Source: Gynurincola endophyticus (GTDB lineage: Bacteria; Bacteroidota; Bacteroidia; Chitinophagales; Chitinophagaceae). Taken from it: 64,000 bases of DNA. Under the pieces are notes generated by a model. It saw nothing but the letters and a program-made list of their open reading frames with translations. It did not search any database and was not told the DNA's origin. The stretch covers positions 124,001 to 188,000 of the forward strand of contig NZ_RCWL01000009.1 in NCBI RefSeq assembly GCF_003991195.1, written 5' to 3'. This document shows positions 52,448 to 60,649 of the stretch, in pieces; the first letter of the stretch is position 1, and each line of letters begins with the position of its first letter. The position numbers were made by a program, and so were the translations under genes.

Positions 52448-53503
52448 ATGAAAAAACTACTACTTCCTGCATTATTGATTTTACTGATTTCATCACTTGT
52501 TTATTCACCACTTATAGCCTGTACGCGTGTAGTATACAAAGGGCCGAATGGTACTGTTATTACAGCCCGTTCAATGGACTGGAAAGATGAAATTGCTGCG
52601 AACTTATGGGTGTTTCCCCGCGGTATGGAACGTAATGGCGGTGTTGGCCCGTTATCTGTAAAATGGACATCTAAATATGGTAGTATTATCAGTACTGCAT
52701 GGGATATAGCAACTGCCGACGGGATGAATGAAAAAGGACTGGTGGCAAATGTATTGTGGCTCGCTGAGTCGGCATATACGCAATTCGACCCAAAAGGAAA
52801 GAAAAAGGGATTGGCTATTTCACTATGGGCACAATATGTATTAGATAATTTTGCAACAGTAAAAGAAGCGGTTAATCAACTGAAGTCAGAGCCTTTTGTT
52901 GTAGTCAGTGATTATATCCCCGGTACGGAACGTTTTACTACTTTACATCTATCCATATCCGATGCGAACGGAGATAATGCAATATTTGAATACGTAAAAG
53001 GAAAATTAATTATTCACCACGACCCTTCTTATGTAGTAATGACCAATTCACCGGTTTTTGATCAGCAACTGGCGTTAAATAGTTATTGGAAAAATATTCC
53101 CGGAACAGTCATGCTACCCGGAACAAACCGTGCTGCAGACCGATTTGTGAGAGCATCCTACTATATTAATGCGATTCCTCAAACTGATAATACCCGCGTG
53201 GCAATTGCAAGTGTATTCAGTGTTATCCGCAACTGCTCAGTACCATTTGGCATCTCTTCTGAACAGGAACCCAATATCTCTTCTACCAGATGGCGCTCTG
53301 TATCTGATCACAAAAACCTTGTGTATTATTTTGAAACAGTATTTACTCCGAATACATTTTGGGTAAACCTGAAAGATTTTGACCTATCCCCCAAAGGAAA
53401 AGTGATGATGCTGGATCTGGGAAACAATGCTACTTATAACGGAAAAACAAATGCTTCTTTTGTAGAAAGTAAACCATTTACATTTCTTGGATTGGCCGAA
53501 TAA
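52448..53503 (+). CDS. Choloylglycine hydrolase / penicillin V acylase family (Ntn hydrolase)
   Basis: A 351-residue secreted linear-amide hydrolase. After a signal peptide ending SPLIAC, the mature N-terminus starts at Cys25 (CTRVVYKG), the catalytic nucleophile of the Ntn fold. The family segment ITARSMDWKDEIAANLWVFP follows, with the conserved Arg and Asp. Later marks are GMNEKGLVANVLW and YVVMTNSPVFDQQLALN. It probably hydrolyses a bile-salt-like amide, N-acyl-homoserine lactone or penicillin V; which one cannot be told. It stands alone. Confidence 0.9.
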   Translation: MKKLLLPALLILLISSLVYSPLIACTRVVYKGPNGTVITARSMDWKDEIAANLWVFPRGMERNGGVGPLSVKWTSKYGSIISTAWDIATADGMNEKGLVANVLWLAESAYTQFDPKGKKKGLAISLWAQYVLDNFATVKEAVNQLKSEPFVVVSDYIPGTERFTTLHLSISDANGDNAIFEYVKGKLIIHHDPSYVVMTNSPVFDQQLALNSYWKNIPGTVMLPGTNRAADRFVRASYYINAIPQTDNTRVAIASVFSVIRNCSVPFGISSEQEPNISSTRWRSVSDHKNLVYYFETVFTPNTFWVNLKDFDLSPKGKVMMLDLGNNATYNGKTNASFVESKPFTFLGLAE

Positions 53504-53585
53504 GAAACAGGTAAATACGAAGAGCCCTATCTTAAAAGATACAAAAAAAAGCTGATATTTCCAAAAATACTTTAACATACATTCA

Positions 53586-53618
53586 TTACTTACTTTTGGT
53601 AAGTAATAAGTAACTTTG
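53586..53618 (+). promoter_or_regulatory. HxlR operator and promoter (autoregulatory)
   Basis: TTACTTAC (53586-53593) and GTAAGTAA (53599-53606) form a perfect 8-bp palindrome around TTTTG. Immediately downstream is TAACTTTG (53611-53618), a full -7 match, so the operator lies over the -33 to -10 region and can repress the gene at 53622. An 18-of-21 match to it is found at 55297-55317. Confidence 0.65.
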
Positions 53619-53621
53619 GTG

Positions 53622-53990
53622 ATGGAGAAAAGCAAATCTGTTAAAATAGATGTAGATGAAAACTGTCCTGTTCGGGGAATACTCGACAGATTTGGAGACA
53701 AATGGTCTACCCTGATACTTTTATTGCTCGGTGAAAGTTCTGTATTGCGTTTTAATGAGATTTATAAAATGATTCCGGGTATTTCTCAGAAAATGCTGAC
53801 AGTGTCGTTAAAAACCCTGGAGGAAGACGGATTGGTGAAAAGAACGGTATATCCACAAATACCCCCACGTGTAGATTATGAATTAACGCCACGCGGTATG
53901 AGTCTTTTGCCGCATATTCAAAATCTGGTCAAATGGGCAAATGAAAACAGATTAAACATTCTCCAATCAAGAGAAACACATCGTTTATAA
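53622..53990 (+). CDS. HxlR family transcriptional regulator
   Basis: A 122-residue HxlR protein. A conserved Cys (ENCPVRG) sits before the winged helix: LDRFGDKWSTLILLLL, then PGISQKMLTVSLKTLEEDGL and the wing PRVDYELTPRGMSLL. I chose the ATG at 53622, right behind its own promoter. It should bind the palindromes at 53586 and 55297, controlling itself (with the DHFR-family gene after it) and the divergent oxidoreductase. The family likely senses electrophiles or oxidants through the Cys. Confidence 0.9.
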   Translation: MEKSKSVKIDVDENCPVRGILDRFGDKWSTLILLLLGESSVLRFNEIYKMIPGISQKMLTVSLKTLEEDGLVKRTVYPQIPPRVDYELTPRGMSLLPHIQNLVKWANENRLNILQSRETHRL

Positions 53991-54004
53991 ACTAAGTAAT
54001 ATCA

Positions 54005-54568
54005 GTGATGATTATTTCTGTAATTAATGTATCCTTAGACGGGTTTTGTAATCACATGGATGTGATCGCAGATAACCGCCACCATGAGTTCAATAACCAG
54101 CTTATTGAACAAGCTGATATCATTTTACTAGGTAGGGTAACGTTTCAGTTGTTCGAAAATTTCTGGCCAAAAGCTTTAAACGATGATTCATTACCACAGC
54201 ATATGCGCCAGACAGGAACATTGCTCACTAATAAACAAAAGTGGGTGGTGTCTTCTTTTTTGAGTAATTCTGATTGGAAAAATACCAGATTTATCAAAAA
54301 TCTCGATCCTGAAACAATTTCGGGTATTCAGCAAACTAGTAAAACTTCTATACTTATACTAGGAAGCCCGGCCGTTATAACAACACTGAGTCAATCAGCA
54401 GTGATAGACGAATATATCTTTTTGATACAACCGCTTATTTCCGGTAAAGGTAAAAGGCTTTTTGAGCAGGCTTTGTTGTCAGCTCCTTTACAACTAAAGA
54501 TAGATCAACAAATACGATTAGATTCAGGTGTGAATATTCTTCATTATAAAAGACCCCTGTCTATGTGA
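54005..54568 (+). CDS. Dihydrofolate-reductase-family (RibD C-terminal-like) protein
   Basis: A 187-residue protein of the DHFR/RibD-reductase superfamily. It opens with ISVINVSLDGFCNHMDVIAD (typical SLDG motif), followed by IILLGRVTFQLFENFWP (GR-T-F-x-F-x-FWP) and a C-terminal DEYIFLIQPLISGKGKRLF with the ...GKGKRLF tail. It is likely an NADPH-dependent reductase of unknown substrate. It starts 14 bases after the HxlR gene and is probably co-transcribed and derepressed with it. Confidence 0.85.
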   Translation: MMIISVINVSLDGFCNHMDVIADNRHHEFNNQLIEQADIILLGRVTFQLFENFWPKALNDDSLPQHMRQTGTLLTNKQKWVVSSFLSNSDWKNTRFIKNLDPETISGIQQTSKTSILILGSPAVITTLSQSAVIDEYIFLIQPLISGKGKRLFEQALLSAPLQLKIDQQIRLDSGVNILHYKRPLSM

Positions 54569-54606
54569 TAAACATATTACAGGGGGCTTCTTGTTATTTC
54601 GTTTTA

Positions 54607-55257
54607 TTAATAAGCAGCTGTAAACTGTTGTTTAATAAATTGTGGGTTTTGTGCTTCATCAATCAATGCGATCGATAGATCTTCTACAGAAAGTACGCTT
54701 CTTCCGGCTGCATTAAATACAGGTGAAGTAGTTCCTGTACGGTATTTTCCGGTTCTACCGGTGGTGATACCTGGATGCATTTCTATTGCAGGGCTAAAAA
54801 ATGTCCAATCAAGCACTTTATTTTCTTTGAGCCTGTTATAATAATCTCTTACTGAAGTGGCACCTGGTTTAATCTCAGCAGGAAAGTCGGGTCCGTCTAC
54901 TAATTGTTTACCGTCTATTTGTAAAGTACCGGCTCCGCCGATTACAATATAATGCTTAACACCGGATTGTACTACCGCTGCTTCAATTGAATCCAGCCCT
55001 TTGGAATTATCCTCGTAAATATTCGGATTTGTCCAACCGGCATTAAATGAACTGATTACAACGTCAGAACCCGTAAGTACTTTTGCCAGTGTATCTATAT
55101 CATTTACATCAACATTTTCTTTTATGAGATGATCATTGGCAATAGTTAGCTTTGAAGTATCTCTGGCAACGGCTAAAACCTGTAAACCTCTTTCAAGTGC
55201 TTCATTTACTAAAGCTTTTCCCACAAATCCGGTAGCTCCTATAATGGCTATTTTCAT
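54607..55257 (-). CDS. NAD(P)H-binding oxidoreductase (NmrA-like / SDR-a5-like)
   Basis: A 216-residue Rossmann protein. It begins with KIAIIGATGFVGKALVNEAL (GxxGxxG), then LAVARDTSKL, the segment VVISSFNAGWTNPNIY, and HYIVIGGAGTLQID. This pattern is close to the NmrA-like / NAD(P)H-binding quinone-oxidoreductase-type proteins (YwnB-like). It is divergent from nothing on its 3' side but shares a near-identical operator (55297-55317) with the HxlR gene at 53622, so it probably belongs to the HxlR regulon. Confidence 0.85.
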   Translation of the reverse strand: MKIAIIGATGFVGKALVNEALERGLQVLAVARDTSKLTIANDHLIKENVDVNDIDTLAKVLTGSDVVISSFNAGWTNPNIYEDNSKGLDSIEAAVVQSGVKHYIVIGGAGTLQIDGKQLVDGPDFPAEIKPGATSVRDYYNRLKENKVLDWTFFSPAIEMHPGITTGRTGKYRTGTTSPVFNAAGRSVLSVEDLSIALIDEAQNPQFIKQQFTAAY

Positions 55258-55296
55258 ATTAGTATTTTTAAATTATTATAAGTTTAAAATAGTTCT

Positions 55297-55317
55297 TTAC
55301 TAACTTTTAGTAAGTCA
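55297..55317 (-). promoter_or_regulatory. Second HxlR operator, upstream of the NAD(P)H-binding gene
   Basis: TTACTAAC-TTTTA-GTAAGTCA (positions 55297-55317) matches the operator at 53586-53606 in 18 of 21 bases, with the same arm and loop lengths. It lies 40 bases before the minus-strand start at 55257. The remaining part of the 331-base gap up to 55588 has no gene. Confidence 0.6.
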
Positions 55318-55588
55318 AAAATATATCCTAACCTACTTAAAAACAAGAGCTTACGAAACAGTTCGACACGCACCTACCGGTAACTAATATTGATTTTCAA
55401 TGATTTAAAATAAAATGAAAAGCTTATTTTATTAAAGTTTTAAGAGATTAATAATTAATAAACCAATCTGCTGCAGTATAAAAATTATACGAAAATATTC
55501 TGAGAGAAAGTTTCCTTCCGTTTTGATTTTCACCATTAGTTTGTACATTGTCCGATCATATTCATTTATTCTCTAAACTCAACCACCA

Positions 55589-56194
55589 ATGATAATTTTC
55601 GGGCATAACTCTAAATATGTTGTACATGAACCGAATTATGAAGATTGTACTTACTGCAACAGTAAAGCCAGTGTTTCATTATATATCTATCAAAAATATG
55701 CACACGTATTCTGGATACCTATGTTTCCTTTGAGAAAAGTGGGTGTAAGTGAATGCAGCCATTGTAAACAGGTGTTGAGAAGCAAACAAATGCCGGCTTC
55801 ATTGAAGTCAAGGTATGAAAAACTTAAATCGGAAAGCAGAACGCCGTTATGGATTTTTAGCGGTACATTTTTATTGATAGTGTTAGTAAGTTCACTGGTC
55901 TTTATCAGTAATAAAAAAACTGCACTTACCAAAAAATACATCGCTGCACCACAAGCCGGGGATATTATGAAAATAAGAACCTCTACCGGCCACTATACAC
56001 TTCTAAGAATAGCAGATGTAAGAGAGGATTCTGTTTTCATTCAGTTCAATCAGTATGAAATTAATAAATCCGGCAAATTACATACATTAGAATCTGAGCC
56101 ATTTTCGGAAGATGTATTTATTTTAACCAAAGAAGAATTACAGGAAAAATACAACAGCGGTGATATTTTTAATGTTGACCGCAAAAAAAACTAA
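55589..56194 (+). CDS. Zinc-ribbon protein with one membrane segment
   Basis: A 201-residue protein. The N-terminal part carries two Cys pairs, CTYC (about Cys20/23) and CSHC (about Cys56/59), a zinc-ribbon layout, followed by a membrane helix at about residues 87-105 (LWIFSGTFLLIVLVSSLVFI). The C-terminal half, about 110-201, is an exposed domain of mixed beta strands (AGDIMKIRTSTGHYTLLRIA). This layout is widespread in Bacteroidota membrane proteins with no known role. It stands alone. Confidence 0.65.
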   Translation: MIIFGHNSKYVVHEPNYEDCTYCNSKASVSLYIYQKYAHVFWIPMFPLRKVGVSECSHCKQVLRSKQMPASLKSRYEKLKSESRTPLWIFSGTFLLIVLVSSLVFISNKKTALTKKYIAAPQAGDIMKIRTSTGHYTLLRIADVREDSVFIQFNQYEINKSGKLHTLESEPFSEDVFILTKEELQEKYNSGDIFNVDRKKN

Positions 56195-56220
56195 TTTTAA
56201 TACAGGGATATTGATGATTG

Positions 56221-56583
56221 TTAGCAGTATCCCTCTTCTACTTCTTTCAAAACCACTTGTAATTTTTTCTTTACCAGTTTCAGCTGTTTTATTTTTAATT
56301 CTACTTCTTCTATTTTAGCTGCAATAACAGCTTTTTTCTTCTCGGGTGATAACCGGTTATTTGTCCAGCTGTCTAACAAATTCTTAATTTCACTTAATGT
56401 AAAACCGACCTCCTTTGCTTCATTGATGAATTCAATTACTTCAATAGCATCTTCAGGATATGTTTTATAATTATTAGTAGTAACCCCTTCCCTGCATTGT
56501 CCTTTAATCAACCCGCGACTTTCGTAGTAGCGCAGAGTATGAATAGAAACGCCTGTTTTCTTTGATAGAGTGTTAATCAGCAT
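56221..56583 (-). CDS. MerR family transcriptional regulator
   Basis: A 120-residue MerR protein. The HTH is INTLSKKTGVSIHTLRYYES followed by RGLIKGQCREG, and the typical coiled coil occupies the second half (EKKKAVIAAKIEEVELKIKQ). I chose the ATG at 56583; the longer frame to 56709 would overlap the operator. It ends in EEGYC, so a single C-terminal Cys is present. It probably controls the MBL gene at 56766 through the palindrome at 56617-56640. Confidence 0.88.
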   Translation of the reverse strand: MLINTLSKKTGVSIHTLRYYESRGLIKGQCREGVTTNNYKTYPEDAIEVIEFINEAKEVGFTLSEIKNLLDSWTNNRLSPEKKKAVIAAKIEEVELKIKQLKLVKKKLQVVLKEVEEGYC

Positions 56584-56616
56584 AAAACGGGAATGTTTAT
56601 AAAAAGTTAAAGTGTA

Positions 56617-56640
56617 AACTATTGAGTATACTCTATAGTT
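56617..56640. promoter_or_regulatory. 24-bp near-perfect palindrome, candidate MerR operator
   Basis: AACTATTGAGTA (56617-56628) mirrors TACTCTATAGTT (56629-56640) with a single mismatched pair. It lies 33 bases upstream of the MerR start at 56583. MerR-type regulators bind such long dyads, often with a core like GAGT..ACTC, and overlap the promoter. It lies 125 bases before the divergent MBL gene at 56766. Confidence 0.65.
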
Positions 56641-56765
56641 GTCAGGAATAAAATTAGACCATACTTTTATACCGTCAAAAATTATCTGACAATACTGACA
56701 ATTTTTCAACCAATTGTTATTAAAAACTGTTCTTAATAGAAGTGGTCAAAGCTAACTTAAACTGA

Positions 56766-57896
56766 ATGAAAAGATTTTTTAAATACATCAAACGCATTTT
56801 TTTTGTTTTGTTAATGTGTTTAGCTGTAATATTTATTGTAACCTTAATGTATATGCAACAACCTCAATTCGGAAGAGCACCGGCAGGCGAAAGATTAACA
56901 AAAGTAGAACAATCACCGAATTATAAAAACGGTAAGTTCAGAAATCTGATAGAAAAACCCACTATTACTGAAGGTTATTCTATGGCAGGTGAAATATATA
57001 AGATGCTCTTTAAGAAATTTCCAAGAACTGCTCCCGTTGATTCATTACCAACTATAAAAACTAATCTGAAACAACTTGATATCAATGAAAATGTTTTAGT
57101 TTGGTTCGGACATTCTTCTGTTTATATTCAGATTGAAGGTAAACGTATTCTCATAGACCCTGTTTTTAGTGAGCGTGCCTCCCCTATTCCATGGGGTCCG
57201 AAAGCGTATAAGGGTACAAATATTTATTCAGCAGACGATATGCCTGAGATCGACTATCTTCTGATCTCACACGACCATTATGACCACCTTGATTATCCGA
57301 CTATTCTTGCGTTAGAAGATAAAGTTAAGAATGTGGTTTGTGGTTTAGGTGTTGGTGCTCATTTTGAGCACTGGGGATACGCTCCTTCGAAAATTATCGA
57401 AATGGATTGGTATGAGGCGTTAAAAGTGAGTGATTCGCTTACACTTCATGCTTCTTCTGCACAACATGATTCGGGAAGAGCTTTCAAACGTGCACAAAGT
57501 TTATGGTTATCGTTTCTCCTGCAAACACCTCGATTAAAAATTTATATCAGTGGCGATGGTGGTTATGACGATAGGTTTAAAAATTTACAAAGTACATTGG
57601 GTGACGTTGACTGGGCGATTATTGAAAACGGGCAATATAATAAAGCCTGGCAAAGCGTACATAATTTACCGGAAGAAGTTGCCCAGGCAGCGCTGGATCT
57701 GAACACCAAAAATCTATTGACGGTACACCACTCCAAATTTACATTAGCCCGTCATCCATGGGATGAACCTTTGATTCGTGCGAAAGAGCTGGCAGCTGCA
57801 AATACTTATCGACTGGCAACGCCAATGATCGGAGAAGTTGTAAAGCTGAATGACAGCACACAGGTATTTCAGGAATGGTGGAAAGGAATCCGGTAA
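56766..57896 (+). CDS. MBL-fold metallo-hydrolase (UlaG / NAPE-PLD-like)
   Basis: A 376-residue protein with one N-terminal membrane helix (residues about 9-28) and then a metallo-beta-lactamase fold. The metal motif is HDHYDHLDY (HxHxDH form), preceded by HSSVYIQIEGKRILIDPVFS and SPIPWGPKAYKG, and followed by GLGVGAHFEHWGY and IYISGDGGYDDRF, with a later His in LLTVHHSKFTLA. It should hydrolyse a phosphodiester or lactone. NAPE-PLD-type and UlaG-type proteins share this layout. The divergent MerR gene is its likely regulator. Confidence 0.88.
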   Translation: MKRFFKYIKRIFFVLLMCLAVIFIVTLMYMQQPQFGRAPAGERLTKVEQSPNYKNGKFRNLIEKPTITEGYSMAGEIYKMLFKKFPRTAPVDSLPTIKTNLKQLDINENVLVWFGHSSVYIQIEGKRILIDPVFSERASPIPWGPKAYKGTNIYSADDMPEIDYLLISHDHYDHLDYPTILALEDKVKNVVCGLGVGAHFEHWGYAPSKIIEMDWYEALKVSDSLTLHASSAQHDSGRAFKRAQSLWLSFLLQTPRLKIYISGDGGYDDRFKNLQSTLGDVDWAIIENGQYNKAWQSVHNLPEEVAQAALDLNTKNLLTVHHSKFTLARHPWDEPLIRAKELAAANTYRLATPMIGEVVKLNDSTQVFQEWWKGIR

Positions 57897-57921
57897 TAAA
57901 GAGTGGAAAAAAATGATGTTA

Positions 57922-57954
57922 TAAAAAAAGGCTGTCCCGTTTACGAGACAACCT
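57922..57954 (-). terminator. Intrinsic terminator of the alpha-glucan locus
   Basis: On the minus strand the sequence from 57954 to 57929 folds into an 11-bp stem with two G-U pairs around a TAAA loop, followed by a run of seven T (57929-57923). It ends the amylase gene at 57981-60617. Confidence 0.8.
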
Positions 57955-57980
57955 CTGCTTAGTTTCCATCATCTTCTATT

Positions 57981-60617
57981 CTAGCGTATCAAAAGTTTTT
58001 GTGTTTCCTGATAATTGCCGTAACGAATGGTAATCATGTACCACCCAGGTTTAAGGGAATGGTTGATTCTTGAAGAACTTGTTAACTCTTGTTGATGAAA
58101 CAAACGCCCGCTGCCGTCGTATATAGTAAGGGTAGATTTTGTTCCTTTCAATGCAGAAGGTAATTCAACATAAAATTGTCCATCCGTGGATGGGTTCGGA
58201 TATATTCTCGCTTGTTCGATAATTTCTTTCTGAATGAGCTCATTTTGTAAAGTAGTGGTTGCGGTTCGTTGTGACGATGACACCGCTACAAATCGCCACA
58301 TAGCACTGTGCCAACCGGCTTGTGATCCTGTATACTGAGCATTACCAGTGAGGTTTTCAATGTTAATCCATTGTGAGCCGTTCCAGCGGTTTTGCAGGTA
58401 GTTCCATCCGCTACCGGCTGAAGCAATCGTCCATTGAGCACTATACCACGATGTATTAATATTGCCACACTGTACGCTCCCATTTTGATTTTCAAGATGC
58501 ATATACCTGCCGGTATTTCGATTTTTTAATAACACATAACCATTACCGGCATCTTCCTGTATCCATTGATAAGCAGTGTTATTACCAGGATTGGTACCAT
58601 ACTGTACTGTACCATTTCCATTGTCATATAGAAAGCGCCCTGCCTGCCAGCGGTTTTCTATATGATAATATACTGGTGCAGGGTTTCCCGGAAATGAATC
58701 ATACCATGTGCCGTTCATGTACCAGCCGTCTTTATCTCTGTTTAGATTAGCTGTTTGTGCGGTACCGTCGTTAAATATCAGATTAGTAGCAGTGATATTG
58801 GTAAATGTATAACTATACCAGCCATTTCCATCTGAGGTCATTGTAACACCGGGCCATGATCCATCTGTCAGAATACCGCCGGGCTGTGCACTCCACCAGT
58901 AAATACGCACGGTACTTCCCCAACTCACTGGTTTATTGAAATGAACTGTAAAGCTGGTGGGAGCCTGTACGGTTACGGTAGTAGTTGCAGTTCTGTTCTG
59001 ATCAACTGTAGTAGCTGTAATTGTTGCCGTACCAATTGCTACAGCTGTAACTTTGCCTGTAGCGTCTACGGTAGCAATGGCATTATTGCTGCTCGTCCAG
59101 TTAACAGTTTGATTAGTGGCATTGGATGGCACTATTGTAGCTGATATGGCAGACGTTAACCCTTGCTGTAAAGTAAGGGTGGTTGGATTTACCGTTACAC
59201 CTGTTACCGGAACATTCGGAACATTTGCATTGGTTAATACCAGATACTGAAAAGCACCGAGTGTGATCGTATTTGTTGCTGTTAATGTAGTGGATGAATT
59301 ATTATTGAAAACATTCACATAAGTACCGGCCAGTGCAGATGGAATCTGATAGGTTCTTGACTGATTACGCATATTGGCTATCACTACTACTTTTTCAGTT
59401 CCCTGTACTTTTGTAAATGCACAGATATCTGTATTAGAGTAATTGGTCATTGATCCCCTTCTGATAGCGGTACTGGCTGTTCTGAAGTTCAATATTTTTT
59501 TGAAGTCGGCTGAAGCAGACTGATTCGCATTCCAGTTAATTTTTACAGTAGTGTATGGCCAGGGAATGGTTTGATTGAAATCCACTTCTTGTCCGCTGGT
59601 CAGAAAAGGTACGCCACGCATGTAAGCTGATACCATAAAATTCACCACCACTCCGTTGTGGCCACCAAAAACATTCAAAGCAGTAGTTCCGTTTTCGGTA
59701 TCATGATTGGCAGTATAACGAACTACCTGCTGATGAGCGGCTGCATAAGTATATTCAACATTAGTGGTTTGTTGAATCTGACTTACATTACCACCGTTTG
59801 CAATAGGCATAATGGCATCATAATACCATTTATCTCCAAAGTTGAGATCAAATCCAACCTGGAAGTTTTCTAAACGGTCTCCTTCTGCAAAAAATAATAA
59901 ATTTCTTCCGGAAATACCTCTGAGATTTGTAATTGCCTGTTGCCAGAAGTCTAATGGTGCATTATTCGCAAAATCGCAACGAAACCCATCTATGTTTGCT
60001 GCAAATACCCAATACCTCATGGCGTTAATCATGGCCGTGCGCATTCCGCTATTGGCAAAATTCAGAGCAGCAACATCCGGAAATGGATTCAGCGGTTGTA
60101 CAACACCGTTCCCATCTCTGACATATCTTTCGGGATATTGGGTGATCCAGTCATGATCCCATGAAGTCTGGTTTGCAATCCAATCAATCATTACTGCCAT
60201 TCCTCTGCTATGAGCACCATCTACCAATGCACGCAGGTCAGTTAATGTACCATATTCAGGCGCAATGCCTGTAAAATCTTTTACACAATAGGGTGAATTG
60301 GAACTTCTGTTATCCTGACCTACCGGATAAAAGGGCATCAGATATAATACATTAATTCCTAATGCGCGGATAGAATCCAGGCGGGCTGTGACACCGGCAA
60401 AATTACCGGCAGCACTAAAAGGCCGCAAATGTACCTGATACATATTGACATCACGGGCATCGGGAACATTATTAAATGGAGTTCCGTATTGTGGGGGATC
60501 CTGTGCCTGTAGGGGAATTGACCAGGCTGTAAATAAACCTAAAAACAGGATGAGTATGAGACAATAAAGTCCCTTATCACTCTTTTTAAGAGCAATCGTG
60601 TGTAACACTTTTTTCAT
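57981..60617 (-). CDS. Modular GH13 alpha-amylase with Big2, starch-binding, ricin-like and T9SS domains
   Basis: An 878-residue secreted enzyme. After a signal (about residues 20-39) comes a GH13 barrel: region I DWIANQ (145-150), region II GFRCDFA with nucleophile Asp215, acid/base Glu245 in FFAEGD, and NHD (303-305). Then a Big2 domain (about 468-550), a CBM26-like starch-binding module (about 553-640), a ricin-type trefoil (about 648-775, QW-like repeats) and a T9SS C-terminal sorting tail (about 805-878, YPNPSTDGQFYVELP). Region I has Gln150 where GH13 enzymes normally have His. It is the last gene of the glucan locus. Confidence 0.92.
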   Translation of the reverse strand: MKKVLHTIALKKSDKGLYCLILILFLGLFTAWSIPLQAQDPPQYGTPFNNVPDARDVNMYQVHLRPFSAAGNFAGVTARLDSIRALGINVLYLMPFYPVGQDNRSSNSPYCVKDFTGIAPEYGTLTDLRALVDGAHSRGMAVMIDWIANQTSWDHDWITQYPERYVRDGNGVVQPLNPFPDVAALNFANSGMRTAMINAMRYWVFAANIDGFRCDFANNAPLDFWQQAITNLRGISGRNLLFFAEGDRLENFQVGFDLNFGDKWYYDAIMPIANGGNVSQIQQTTNVEYTYAAAHQQVVRYTANHDTENGTTALNVFGGHNGVVVNFMVSAYMRGVPFLTSGQEVDFNQTIPWPYTTVKINWNANQSASADFKKILNFRTASTAIRRGSMTNYSNTDICAFTKVQGTEKVVVIANMRNQSRTYQIPSALAGTYVNVFNNNSSTTLTATNTITLGAFQYLVLTNANVPNVPVTGVTVNPTTLTLQQGLTSAISATIVPSNATNQTVNWTSSNNAIATVDATGKVTAVAIGTATITATTVDQNRTATTTVTVQAPTSFTVHFNKPVSWGSTVRIYWWSAQPGGILTDGSWPGVTMTSDGNGWYSYTFTNITATNLIFNDGTAQTANLNRDKDGWYMNGTWYDSFPGNPAPVYYHIENRWQAGRFLYDNGNGTVQYGTNPGNNTAYQWIQEDAGNGYVLLKNRNTGRYMHLENQNGSVQCGNINTSWYSAQWTIASAGSGWNYLQNRWNGSQWINIENLTGNAQYTGSQAGWHSAMWRFVAVSSSQRTATTTLQNELIQKEIIEQARIYPNPSTDGQFYVELPSALKGTKSTLTIYDGSGRLFHQQELTSSSRINHSLKPGWYMITIRYGNYQETQKLLIR

Positions 60618-60649
60618 ATGTGTCGTTTTTTAATGTTCGTGCTGAAAAC

